Below, piece after piece: positions 1-6,897 of a DNA stretch of 8,409 nucleotides. Within the stretch, counting starts at the first letter, position 1. Each line of letters starts with the position of its first letter. Source of the stretch: Bacteriovoracaceae bacterium UBA1511 (GTDB lineage Bacteria > Bdellovibrionota > Bacteriovoracia > Bacteriovoracales > Bacteriovoracaceae); NCBI GenBank assembly GCA_002323535.1, contig DCQT01000012.1, forward strand, positions 1-8,409. Reading direction: 5' to 3'. Under the pieces are notes generated by a model, which had not been told where the DNA came from, did no database searches, and saw nothing but the letters and a program-made list of their open reading frames with translations. A program made the translations under genes and the position numbers.

Positions 1-590
1 TGCATTAGTTCCTTCGCAAGTCCTGCAATTTCTTTACGCCCAGTTGTGAGAATTTCCGTCACAGTTCTGTCCCCAACAACTCTCCTCATAATTGATTCCG
101 CTACATCTCTAATATTGATTATTGGAGAGCTCGTTCTAAAAAGAAAGTTATACGGATCAGAGATTTGATATTGAACAACCCACTCAACATCAGCAACGTT
201 TAAGTCACCAGTTAGCATCAAAGACTCAAGGTCATAATTTCTTGCGGAGTAACTTGTTGAGGATCGTCTTGAGATCGTATTCGTTCTAAAGCCAAACTCC
301 TCTTGAAGAACTCTTTTTGTTTGAACCTTAATTACTTTATCTACTCCAAATGGAATTTTAAAATGTAGCCCAGGTGGCTTTGGACTTCCTGTATATCTAC
401 CAAACCTTAAAACAACTGCTTCCTCATCTGGCTCAACAGTGTAAAAAGAAGAGAATGTTCCAATTAAAATTAGAATTAAAATAACAAAAACTCCACCAAA
501 CTTACCAAAGCCAGGAAATTGTTTGTTAACGCCTTCAAATTGTTTTTTAAACCTTTTCATTTCCTCTTGGAAATCATTTGGGTCACTCAT
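1..590 (-). CDS. hflK: HflK, SPFH/prohibitin-family membrane protein, FtsH protease modulator (3' end cut by window)
   Basis: Reading from the ATG at 590-588, 196 codons are visible before the window edge. The protein has a short charged cytoplasmic N-terminus (residues 1-31), one hydrophobic membrane segment (about 33-50), then the start of an SPFH/Band-7 domain: TVEPDEEAVVLRFGRY (51-66), KPPGLHFKIPF (71-81) and MLTGDLNVADVEWVVQYQI (115-133). The last stretch with the following DPYNFLF is typical of HflK rather than HflC. HflK and HflC form a large membrane assembly around the AAA protease FtsH and tune its substrate choice. The N-terminus lacks the long glycine-rich leader of the E. coli protein. 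The start is supported by an AGGAGG at 595-600, 4 nt from the ATG. It begins 23 nt after the biotin carrier gene with no terminator between, so it is probably co-transcribed with the carboxylase. hflC would be expected just outside the window. Confidence 0.9.
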   Translation of the reverse strand, partial: MSDPNDFQEEMKRFKKQFEGVNKQFPGFGKFGGVFVILILILIGTFSSFYTVEPDEEAVVLRFGRYTGSPKPPGLHFKIPFGVDKVIKVQTKRVLQEEFGFRTNTISRRSSTSYSARNYDLESLMLTGDLNVADVEWVVQYQISDPYNFLFRTSSPIINIRDVAESIMRRVVGDRTVTEILTTGRKEIAGLAKELM

Positions 591-613
591 AAATCCTCCT
601 TGATTGAAAGGTA

Positions 614-1126
614 CTAAGCCTTTTCAACCTCCATCATTAAAAATCCATTTTCTAGTGCTTGCCCCTCTGATACGTAAATCTCTTTAACCGTTCCATCGAT
701 CGGAGCTTTAATCTCATTTTCCATTTTCATTGCTTCAAGAATAAGTAAATTGTCACCTTTTTTAACTTGCTGCCCTTTTTCCACAATAATCTTTACGATC
801 TTACCAGGCATTTGAGTGAGAAGCTCTCCTTCATTTCCACCCATTAAACCGCTTGGTTTATAACCTCTAAAAAGTTGGTATACCTTATTCACATTCAACA
901 TAATATTTGGTGCATCTTGCCTGGCGAGCTTTTTCCAGCGTTTATTATCCATTGAGACAAAGTACTGTCCGGCTAGCTTTCTAACAAAAATATTTTGAGT
1001 TCTTTCCAATTTGTCATTTTCCAATGCAGAAAAAGTAAACTCTACTAAATTTGAGCTATGAACAACTGTTCTATGAAGATCAACGACGAATTCATTTTTC
1101 TCATCATCAATAAAATAATTTCTCAT
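614..1126 (-). CDS. Biotin carboxyl carrier protein of acyl-CoA carboxylase, with N-terminal BT-like domain
   Basis: This 170-residue protein is the swinging-arm subunit of the carboxylase, carrying CO2 on biotin from biotin carboxylase to carboxyltransferase. Residues 100-170 form a biotinyl/lipoyl domain: MPGKI (106-110), the biotinylation motif EAMKMEN (131-137) with K134 as the predicted biotin site, and API-DGTV (141-147). Residues 1-95 are not a disordered Ala/Pro linker as in AccB. They look like an all-beta fold (FVVDLHRTVVHSS, FVRKLAGQYFVSMDNKRW), resembling the BT domain found in the alpha chains of propionyl-CoA carboxylases; this assignment is inference. The gene starts 1 nt after the TAA of the biotin carboxylase gene and has only a weak Shine-Dalgarno, so translational coupling is likely. 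Biotin would be attached by a BirA-type ligase, not seen here. Confidence 0.9.
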   Translation of the reverse strand: MRNYFIDDEKNEFVVDLHRTVVHSSNLVEFTFSALENDKLERTQNIFVRKLAGQYFVSMDNKRWKKLARQDAPNIMLNVNKVYQLFRGYKPSGLMGGNEGELLTQMPGKIVKIIVEKGQQVKKGDNLLILEAMKMENEIKAPIDGTVKEIYVSEGQALENGFLMMEVEKA

Positions 1127-1127
1127 A

Positions 1128-2558
1128 TTAGAACCCCATCCTTCTTGCCTCTATTGTGGCAAGCATCGAGTAAATCTTTTCATAGTCAAAATCTGTTTTA
1201 ACATCGTCTTGAGGTTTTTCTTCCCCAATGAACTTCGTTGAATAATTTCCACCAACAAATTTTTCATTTTCAAGAATTACTTTATGAAGAGGAACATTGG
1301 TTTTTAAACCCTCAATAAAAAGGCCATCTAAAGCAGCTTTCATTTTCCGAAGAGAAACCGACCTTGTGATTCCTTTGGTCACTAATTTTCCAACCATTGG
1401 GTCAAAATCAGGTGTTACCTCTAGTCCTTTATAAAGACAGTTATCAAACCTTGTTCCTTGAGGAAAGTTCGTCTCAAAACCTGTCACCGTACCCGGTGCT
1501 GGAAGCATCGTAATTGGGTCTTCGGCGCAGATACGACACTCAATTGCATGCCCTGTTTTTGTAATCCACTCTTGCGATGGAATCCCTAAATCAATTCCAA
1601 ATGCAGACTGAATCATACAGACAATTAAATCAATCCCTGTGATTTCTTCCGTTATTGGGTGTTCAACCTGGATTCTTGTATTCATCTCAAGAAAATAGAA
1701 GTTCTTATCCTCCCCCATGATAAACTCAACCGTACCCGCTGAATCATAACCAACAGCCTTTGCGAGTCTTACAGCAGTATCACAAAGCTCTTTTCTAAGT
1801 GCTTCATCTTCTCCAATAAATGGAGATGGAGCCTCCTCAATAATTTTTTGATGTCTTCTTTGAACAGAACATTCTCTTTCAAAAAAGTGAAATGTATTTC
1901 CTTTTTTATCTGCAAGTATCTGCACTTCAATATGTCGTGGATTAACGATAAACTTCTCAACAAGAAGGTCCCCATTTCCAAAAGAGGACATCGCTTCCCT
2001 ACCAACTGCTTCAAAGTTATTTTCAAGCTCTATCTCATCAGCACAAGGTCTCAAACCTCTACCACCACCACCTGCAACAGCTTTCAACAAAACAGGGTAA
2101 CCAATTTCTTCAGCTACCTTTTTTGCATCAGCAACTGACTTAACAGCACCAGTAGAACCAGGTACAACTGGTATGTTGTGTTTTTCCGCTAGCGTTTTTG
2201 AAACTGCTTTATCACCCATAAGTCTTACAGCTTCGGAGTGAGGGCCGATAAAAGTAATACCATTTTCTTCAAGTGCTTTTGCAAAGTCAGTATTTTCAGA
2301 AAGAAATCCATAACCAGGGTGAACACCATCAATATTATTTTCTTTGGCAACTCCTACAATTTGCTCAATATTTAAATAAGTTTCTTGATTAGTTTTTCCC
2401 TCAAGAAATACCCACTCATCACAAAACTCAAGATGCCGCGCATGTGGTTCACTCTCCGTCCACACTCCTACGGAAGTGTAATTTAACTCACGACAGGCTT
2501 TCGCAATTCTTGAGGCAATCTCGCCTCTGTTTAAGATCAATATTCTTTTATCTGTCAT
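1128..2558 (-). CDS. accC: Biotin carboxylase subunit of acyl-CoA carboxylase (free-standing)
   Basis: This 476-residue ATP-grasp enzyme carboxylates biotin on the carrier protein using ATP and bicarbonate. The N-terminal Rossmann-like domain shows [13 protein letters not shown] (6-18) and [10 protein letters not shown] (80-89). The ATP-grasp part has GDKAVSK (115-121), the ATP-contacting K159, the glycine-rich loop GGGGRG (163-168), and [10 protein letters not shown] (291-300) supplying the metal-binding E291 and N293 and the catalytic R295 and E299. The C-terminal domain has [12 protein letters not shown] (337-348) and FDPMVGKL (385-392). The length is slightly above the roughly 450 residues usual for free AccC, and the chain ends before any biotinyl domain, so it is not truncated; the carrier is the next gene. 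The ATG overlaps the TGA of the carboxyltransferase gene as ATGA, and no strong Shine-Dalgarno is seen, which suggests coupled translation. The symbol is used in the family sense: the neighbouring beta subunit suggests a propionyl-CoA-type complex. Confidence 0.93.
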   Translation of the reverse strand: MTDKRILILNRGEIASRIAKACRELNYTSVGVWTESEPHARHLEFCDEWVFLEGKTNQETYLNIEQIVGVAKENNIDGVHPGYGFLSENTDFAKALEENGITFIGPHSEAVRLMGDKAVSKTLAEKHNIPVVPGSTGAVKSVADAKKVAEEIGYPVLLKAVAGGGGRGLRPCADEIELENNFEAVGREAMSSFGNGDLLVEKFIVNPRHIEVQILADKKGNTFHFFERECSVQRRHQKIIEEAPSPFIGEDEALRKELCDTAVRLAKAVGYDSAGTVEFIMGEDKNFYFLEMNTRIQVEHPITEEITGIDLIVCMIQSAFGIDLGIPSQEWITKTGHAIECRICAEDPITMLPAPGTVTGFETNFPQGTRFDNCLYKGLEVTPDFDPMVGKLVTKGITRSVSLRKMKAALDGLFIEGLKTNVPLHKVILENEKFVGGNYSTKFIGEEKPQDDVKTDFDYEKIYSMLATIEARRMGF

Positions 2559-4117
2559 AACTGAATATTCCCGTGTTTTCTTTTTGGAAGTTCTACTTTT
2601 TTATTTTTAAGTGCTACTAAGTATTCATGAAGCCGTTGCCTAGTTTCCTCAGGAAGGATAACACTATCTAAGTAGCCTAACTCTGCTGCTTTATATGGGT
2701 TAGCAAACTCTTTTTCGTAGTTGGCCACAAGCTCTGCTTTTTTATCATCAAACTCTTTACCCTCAAGCCCTTGAAGTTCTTTTCTGAAAACAATGTTAAC
2801 AGCGCCATCTGCCCCCATAACCGCAATTTCTGCTGTTGGATAAGCAAGATTAACGTCAGCTCCAATATGCTTAGACGCCATAACGTCATAAGCTCCACCG
2901 TAAGACTTTCTTGTAATTAAAGTAATTAATGGCACTGTTGCTTCCGCATAAGCATAAAGTAATTTTGATCCGTGCTTAATAATTCCACCATATTCTTGAA
3001 CTGTTCCTGGTAAAAATCCTGGGACATCAACTAGTGAAATAATCGGAATATTAAATGCATCACAAAAACGAACAAACCTTGCACCTTTTACTGATGAATC
3101 TATATCTAAAACCCCGGCCAATACAGCTGGCTGATTAGCAACAATACCAACTCTAGTTCCACCAATTGAGGCAAAGCCTACAATAATATTTTTTGCGTAA
3201 TCTTTGTGAACCTCTAGAAAATGATTATCATCAACAATATCTAGGATGATTTCTTTCATGTCATAAGGTTTTCTTGGATTCGCAGGAACCGTATTTTTTA
3301 TTTTTAAATTATCTCTAAAAATTGTGTCACTCGTTGGCCTTGGTTCCTTTGGTGCAAAGTTCGATGAAGGTAAAAAAGTCATTAACTCTCTAACTCGCTC
3401 AAACGCACTGTCCTCATTTTCACAAATAAAGTTTGCAACACCACTAGTTTCACCATGTCTTCTTGCGCCACCTAGGTCTTCTTTAGAAACCTCTTCATGC
3501 GTAACCGCTTTGATTACATCCGGCCCTGTAACAAACATATAGGAAGATTTATCAACCATAAAAATGAAGTCGGTTATTGCAGGTGAGTAAACAGCACCCC
3601 CTGCACATGGCCCCATTATTAAAGAGATCTGAGGAATAACCCCTGAAGCTTTTACATTGAGGTGAAAGATGTCTGCATATCCAGCAAGCGACTCAACACC
3701 CTCTTGAATCCTTGCCCCACCAGAATCATTAATCCCAATAATTGGAATCCTATTCTCAAGGGCAAACTTCATTATTTTGCATATTTTTTTTGCGTGAGCT
3801 GCACCTAAGGCACCGCCCCAGCACGTAAAGTCTTGTGAATAAACAGCAACTCTTTGTCCGTCGATCGAGCCTATTCCTGTTACTACACCATCACCTAAAA
3901 ATTTATTTTTCTGCATTCCAAATTGATGACATCTATGAGTAACAAATCGGTCAAACTCTATAAATGTACCCGGATCAATCAATCTTTCAATTCTTTCTCT
4001 AGCTGTGTATTTACCTTGTTCGTGTTGTTTTTGAATTCGAGCTTCACCGCCACCTAATGAAGCGACCCTTCTTTTTTCAAGTAATTCGTCCCGTTTTAAC
4101 TCTAAAATATCAGTCAT
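2555..4117 (-). CDS. pccB: Acyl-CoA (probably propionyl-CoA) carboxylase, carboxyltransferase beta subunit
   Basis: This 520-residue protein has two crotonase-fold halves and moves the carboxyl group from carboxybiotin to acyl-CoA; with propionyl-CoA the product is methylmalonyl-CoA. Family motifs include [16 protein letters not shown] (37-52), the first-half oxyanion region [11 protein letters not shown] (130-140), [13 protein letters not shown] (168-180), and the second-half region SYGGAYDVM (405-413). D411 matches the aspartate associated with propionyl-CoA preference in actinobacterial PccB enzymes. The C-terminus KHGNIQL is typical. I chose the ATG at 4117-4115 because TGGAGG lies at 4125-4130, 7 nt upstream. 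An in-frame TTG at 4156 would add 13 residues encoded by the hairpin and has no Shine-Dalgarno. The last codon overlaps the start of the biotin carboxylase gene. Methylmalonyl-CoA decarboxylase alpha is a related alternative, but the adjacent biotin carboxylase favours a carboxylase. Confidence 0.92.
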   Translation of the reverse strand: MTDILELKRDELLEKRRVASLGGGEARIQKQHEQGKYTARERIERLIDPGTFIEFDRFVTHRCHQFGMQKNKFLGDGVVTGIGSIDGQRVAVYSQDFTCWGGALGAAHAKKICKIMKFALENRIPIIGINDSGGARIQEGVESLAGYADIFHLNVKASGVIPQISLIMGPCAGGAVYSPAITDFIFMVDKSSYMFVTGPDVIKAVTHEEVSKEDLGGARRHGETSGVANFICENEDSAFERVRELMTFLPSSNFAPKEPRPTSDTIFRDNLKIKNTVPANPRKPYDMKEIILDIVDDNHFLEVHKDYAKNIIVGFASIGGTRVGIVANQPAVLAGVLDIDSSVKGARFVRFCDAFNIPIISLVDVPGFLPGTVQEYGGIIKHGSKLLYAYAEATVPLITLITRKSYGGAYDVMASKHIGADVNLAYPTAEIAVMGADGAVNIVFRKELQGLEGKEFDDKKAELVANYEKEFANPYKAAELGYLDSVILPEETRQRLHEYLVALKNKKVELPKRKHGNIQL

Positions 4118-4152
4118 ATTAATACCTCCACGGAATGGAGGTATATTAATAT
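4116..4152 (-). promoter_or_regulatory. Hairpin sequestering the ribosome binding site of the carboxyltransferase gene
   Basis: On the transcribed strand the leader reads ATATTAA, a TA bulge, TACCTCCA, a TTCCG loop, TGGAGGTA, TTAATAT. The 8-bp inner and 7-bp outer stems are both perfect. The 3' arm holds the whole Shine-Dalgarno (TGGAGG, 4125-4130) and the first two bases of the ATG (4117-4116). The 5' arm contains ACCTCC, the same core as the 16S rRNA anti-Shine-Dalgarno. If it forms in RNA it would hide the ribosome binding site and damp translation of the first gene and, through coupling, of the next two. The same symmetry could instead be a DNA operator. There is no T-tract, so it is not a terminator. 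The structure is seen directly; the function is inferred. Confidence 0.65.
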
Positions 4153-4170
4153 GCAATACTCATTAGGGCT

Positions 4171-4198
4171 AATTTATTTTAAATCACAAAGTCGACAA
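4171..4198 (-). promoter_or_regulatory. Weak candidate promoter of the carboxylase operon
   Basis: A TTGTCG (4193-4198) and a TAAATT (4171-4176) are separated by 16 bp, each matching the sigma-70 consensus at four of six positions. It is the best such pair I found by eye in this gap and would place the hairpin inside the 5' leader. The surrounding DNA is AT-rich, so a chance match is quite possible. Confidence 0.2.
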
Positions 4199-4220
4199 AG
4201 TGATAGGTTGAAATCGACCT
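4183..4220. promoter_or_regulatory. Two adjacent dyads, operator-like, upstream of the carboxylase operon
   Basis: The first dyad (4183-4204) is ATCAC-AAA-GTCGAC-AAA-GTGAT: outer arms of 5 bp and a palindromic 6-bp centre, with AAA spacers that break the symmetry and create a direct repeat. The second (4205-4220) is AGGTTGAAATCGACCT, symmetric at 12 of 16 positions as AGGTnGAnnTCnACCT. They abut without a gap. The first overlaps the candidate -35 box. This looks like binding sites for a dimeric repressor or activator, but neither matches an operator I know. The remainder of the 4158-4273 gap shows no gene. Confidence 0.4.
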
Positions 4221-4273
4221 GTATTTGATTTTTAATTTAAAAGGAAAGCCAAAATTTTGCAGAGCGCAACCGT

Positions 4274-5836
4274 TTACTCACCGGAAGCCTTTTTACGCTT
4301 ATCAAGCTGATACCTGTCAACTTTCATTATCAAACTAGCTCGACTAATTCCAAGCTCTTTGGCAAGTTTTGATTTGTTAAAATTACATCTTCTTAAGCCT
4401 TCTTTTATCATGATACGCTCAAGTTCTTCAGTCGCCTCTTTGAGGTTACCCGACCTAGTGAGACTACCTGATACTTGAGAAGAAGGAGCGCTGAAATCAA
4501 TAATCCTCTGGCTTAGGGTTTCTGGCCCAATTGACCTGTCATCTCCAGATAGAACAAATATCCTTTCTACTTCATTCTCAAGCTCTCTGACGTTACCAGG
4601 CCAGGAATAATCTAACATTTTTTCGAGAGCTTTTTTCGAAATTACCTTGTCACTAACTCCTGCCTCTTGGCATTTCTTATCCAAGAAATGACTAATTAGA
4701 AGAGCAACATCATCAGTCCTTTCCCTCAGTGGAGGAAGGTCAACATTTATCACATTGATTCTATAGAAAAGGTCTTCTCTAAACTCGCCATCGGCCATCA
4801 TTTTTTTTATATTTTTATTGGTTGCCGCCAAGATCCTTACATTACATTTTTTTGGACTAGTCCCACCAACAGGCATGAAGGTACCTTCTTGCAACACTCT
4901 AAGCAGCTTTACTTGCATGGAGAGACTCGTATCACCAATCTCGTCAAGGAATAAAGTTCCTCCATCTGCCTGCTCAAATAAACCTCTTTTATCCTTAAGT
5001 GCTCCGGTAAATGCCCCCTTAACATGGCCGAACAGTTCTGAGTCAAGAAGGTTGTCATTGAATGCAGAACAATTTACTGCCAGGAACATTTTATCTCTAC
5101 GAGGAGAATAATAATGTATCGCTTTCGCTACTAACTCTTTACCAGTTCCATTTTCACCAAGAATAAATACACTGGATTCACTTGAGGAAATTTTTTCTAA
5201 AAGACGATAAATTTTTTGCATCTGTTTTGATTTACCTATCATTGAATGGTATCGATATCTATCTCCTAACTCGGAGTTCAAGTCTCCAATCAACTCCTCT
5301 CTCTTCTTAATTTCGTTGTGATAAGTGATAATTTCATTTGAAATAAGTCCAACGAGCTCTTGAAAGTAGGATGACTTTTCATGATCAAGCTCATTTAAAG
5401 AGTTAATGCAGATGTTGAGGCTATTATCTTTAATACCGTAATTTTCTAAAACGCTAATTAATGAATCCTTGAAATCATCAGAGACGCTTCCTTTGATAAT
5501 GGGGAATGCGAAAACACCACCAACTGGCTCTCCATCAATTTGAATGGCTTGACCAAAGAAGCTAACACCCGTGAAGCTAGAATTACAAAACCCATTCTCA
5601 TTATTAGAATCAAAGAAGTTTTCAAAATCACTGCCTAAAGTTTGAAAGCCCTGTGATGTTTGATTTAAGACGGCCAAGAATTGGTTTTTATAATCGAAAT
5701 CTTTCGACCAATTTCCAGATTGAACATGTCCAGAAAGGTCAGTAAAAAAGATTTCAGCACCATACCATTGGGATATTAATTCCCTAACTTTTGAAATTAC
5801 GTGTAAGTCTTTTAGTTCTGTCCAATTAATTGCCAT
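4274..5836 (-). CDS. Sigma-54-dependent transcription activator with PocR/GAF-like sensor domain and Fis-type HTH
   Basis: This 520-residue protein is an NtrC-class activator that would bind upstream DNA, hydrolyse ATP and remodel RNA polymerase carrying sigma-54. Residues 1-145 form a sensor region with a PocR/GAF-like pattern (FFTDLSGHVQSG at 30-41, GEPVGGVFAFPI at 102-113); no phosphoacceptor receiver domain is visible. A helical linker follows (about 150-195). The AAA+ domain is intact: Walker A GENGTGKE (227-234), the sigma-54 contact loop GAFTGA (274-279), Walker B GGTLFLDE (292-299), the arginine-finger region FREDLFYRI (352-360) and WPGNVRELENEVER (412-425). Residues 466-512 are a Fis-type helix-turn-helix (KSKLAKELGISRASL). 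The start has AGAGG five bases upstream. The ligand is unknown. It sits just upstream of the carboxylase operon, so control of that operon is possible, but no -24/-12 promoter with the normal spacing is visible there. Confidence 0.93.
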   Translation of the reverse strand: MAINWTELKDLHVISKVRELISQWYGAEIFFTDLSGHVQSGNWSKDFDYKNQFLAVLNQTSQGFQTLGSDFENFFDSNNENGFCNSSFTGVSFFGQAIQIDGEPVGGVFAFPIIKGSVSDDFKDSLISVLENYGIKDNSLNICINSLNELDHEKSSYFQELVGLISNEIITYHNEIKKREELIGDLNSELGDRYRYHSMIGKSKQMQKIYRLLEKISSSESSVFILGENGTGKELVAKAIHYYSPRRDKMFLAVNCSAFNDNLLDSELFGHVKGAFTGALKDKRGLFEQADGGTLFLDEIGDTSLSMQVKLLRVLQEGTFMPVGGTSPKKCNVRILAATNKNIKKMMADGEFREDLFYRINVINVDLPPLRERTDDVALLISHFLDKKCQEAGVSDKVISKKALEKMLDYSWPGNVRELENEVERIFVLSGDDRSIGPETLSQRIIDFSAPSSQVSGSLTRSGNLKEATEELERIMIKEGLRRCNFNKSKLAKELGISRASLIMKVDRYQLDKRKKASGE

Positions 5837-5881
5837 AAATACCTCTTATATGAAACATTTATCGGAAAAATTTAGAATAAA

Positions 5882-5921
5882 TTAAACAAATACTTCCCAT
5901 TTGTTAAAAATTTAAACAAAT
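5882..5921. promoter_or_regulatory. AT-rich palindrome and direct repeat upstream of the sigma-54 activator gene
   Basis: Positions 5899-5921 read ATTTGTTaAAAaTTTaAACAAAT, a 23-bp dyad with one mismatched pair. Its right half, TTAAACAAAT (5912-5921), recurs exactly at 5882-5891, a 30-bp period or about three helical turns. A weak promoter pair lies inside: TTAACA (5902-5907, five of six to the -35 consensus) and TAATTT (5879-5884), 17 bp apart on the minus strand. This could be an autoregulatory or upstream activator site. The local DNA is very AT-rich, so part of the symmetry may be chance. Confidence 0.35.
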
Positions 5922-5956
5922 TAATGGTTTGGGCTCTTAAATTAAATAAATTAAAG

Positions 5957-6478
5957 CTACTTGATTAAATATTTTGTATTTTGAATAAAAAATTTATTTT
6001 TCCAATCTTGAGGGCCAACAAACTTTTTGAGGAAGTTTCCATCCAGGTCAAATAGGAATGTTTCGGGTACCCTTAGAGAACCAAAATTCTTGAGTAATTC
6101 GCCATTAGTATCATGAATAATATTGAAATTTTCACTCAAATTATATTTTTCTAAATAGCGCATGACTTTTCTAGAATTATCCTTAGAAGCCACCAAATTC
6201 CCTTTAACAAGTCCACCTAGAGAGTCAATAAACTCAATAAACTCGGGTAATTCTTTTTCACAAGGGCCACACCAGGTAGCCCAAAAATGGAAATAGCTAC
6301 CTTTATTACCAAAAATAAGTTCTTCGCCAACATAGTCAAAGGTAACCGCAGGGATTTTATTCAAAATAAACTCGTTCTCTAGATTAAAATATTCTTTTTG
6401 ATTATTAGAAAGAAGAAGACCATAAATAAAGAAACTAGAAAAAATTAAAACAGTTACAATAGACCTTAGTCCAAACAT
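5957..6478 (-). CDS. TlpA/ResA-like thioredoxin-fold protein, membrane anchored
   Basis: This 173-residue protein begins with an uncleaved-looking signal anchor (hydrophobic about residues 7-24, no lipobox cysteine or clear cleavage site), placing the catalytic domain on the outer face of the inner membrane. FHFWATWCGPCEKELPEF (63-80) holds the redox pair C70/C73. The cis-proline comes in RVPETFLFD (136-144, P138), and the TlpA-type ending DGNFLKKFVG follows. Proteins of this type reduce or exchange disulfides of extracytoplasmic substrates such as apocytochrome c; the substrate here is unknown. The ATG directly follows the T-tract of the terminator behind rplQ, with no proper Shine-Dalgarno other than GTGGGG within the terminator stem. 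No in-frame ATG lies nearby downstream. A separate promoter is not evident, so expression may depend on terminator read-through. Confidence 0.88.
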   Translation of the reverse strand: MFGLRSIVTVLIFSSFFIYGLLLSNNQKEYFNLENEFILNKIPAVTFDYVGEELIFGNKGSYFHFWATWCGPCEKELPEFIEFIDSLGGLVKGNLVASKDNSRKVMRYLEKYNLSENFNIIHDTNGELLKNFGSLRVPETFLFDLDGNFLKKFVGPQDWKNKFFIQNTKYLIK

Positions 6479-6504
6479 AAAAAAACCCCACGACTGTGGG
6501 GTTT
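6479..6504 (-). terminator. Intrinsic terminator of the ribosomal protein / rpoA operon
   Basis: On the minus strand a perfect 9-bp stem AAACCCCAC / GTGGGGTTT with an AGTC loop is followed by four further T residues, giving seven T in all. It begins 27 nt after the rplQ stop codon. The last T is immediately followed by the ATG of the thioredoxin-like gene. Confidence 0.9.
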
Positions 6505-6531
6505 GATATCACATAAATTATGAAAGGAAAA

Positions 6532-6888
6532 TTAATCGACCAAGGCAATATATGACATTTTACTTCCATCACCGACTCGTGTATCGGCTAATTTTAAGAT
6601 TCTAGTATACCCACCATTTCTTTCTTTAAAACGTGGAGCAACAGCATCAAACAGATGATTAGTGGCAGACTTATTATTGAGCTTTCTAAAAACAAATCGT
6701 CTGTTAGCAACAGAATCTACTTTCGCCGCAGTTATAAGTTTCTCAACAAATGGCTGGACAGCTTGGCATTTCGTGTGAGTGGTCTTAATTTTACCATGCT
6801 CAATTACTTCAACTGCTAAGTTTCTTAATAGACTTTTCCTATGTGAAGGACTTGAGCCTATTGAATATTTTCTCTTACCGTGTCTCAT
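6532..6888 (-). CDS. rplQ: 50S ribosomal protein L17
   Basis: This 118-residue protein is a structural component of the large ribosomal subunit. The N-terminus MRHGKRKYSIGSSPSHRKSL (residues 1-20) is the universal L17 opening, followed by LLRNLAVEVIEHGKIKTT-type sequence (20-37) and the C-terminal GGYTRILKLADTRVGD (92-107). The length is normal for the short bacterial form (E. coli has 127). A Shine-Dalgarno TAGGAG overlaps the rpoA stop codon 6 nt before the ATG, so rplQ is the last gene of this block, ended by the terminator just downstream. No anomalies seen. Confidence 0.97.
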   Translation of the reverse strand: MRHGKRKYSIGSSPSHRKSLLRNLAVEVIEHGKIKTTHTKCQAVQPFVEKLITAAKVDSVANRRFVFRKLNNKSATNHLFDAVAPRFKERNGGYTRILKLADTRVGDGSKMSYIALVD

Positions 6889-6897
6889 TATTATCTC

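Noticed and set aside
1848..2138. Plus-strand open frame of 96 codons inside the biotin carboxylase gene
   Set aside because: It is antisense to a strongly conserved coding region, low in complexity, and resembles no protein family; it is a shadow frame. The same holds for plus-strand frames at 3324-3542 and 4818-5111 and minus-strand frames at 1769-2026 and 2677-2898.
4116..4152. Reading the hairpin as an intrinsic terminator or a BirA biotin operator
   Set aside because: There is no T-tract after the stem, and the arms do not resemble the known BirA box; position over the Shine-Dalgarno fits translational control better.
4118..4156. TTG start at 4156 giving the carboxyltransferase 13 extra N-terminal residues
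   Set aside because: It has no Shine-Dalgarno, the added residues are encoded by the hairpin, and the ATG at 4117 has TGGAGG at ideal spacing and begins the family-like N-terminus.
4242..4272. Possible terminator after the sigma-54 activator gene (TTGC-GCTCT-GCAA followed by AATTTT)
   Set aside because: The stem is only 4-5 bp and the T run is short and interrupted by GG, too weak to call an intrinsic terminator.
5936..5957. Inverted repeat GCTTTAA / TTAAGAGC just after the thioredoxin-like gene as a terminator
   Set aside because: The stem is AT-rich with a bulge and is followed by CCCAAACC rather than a T-tract.
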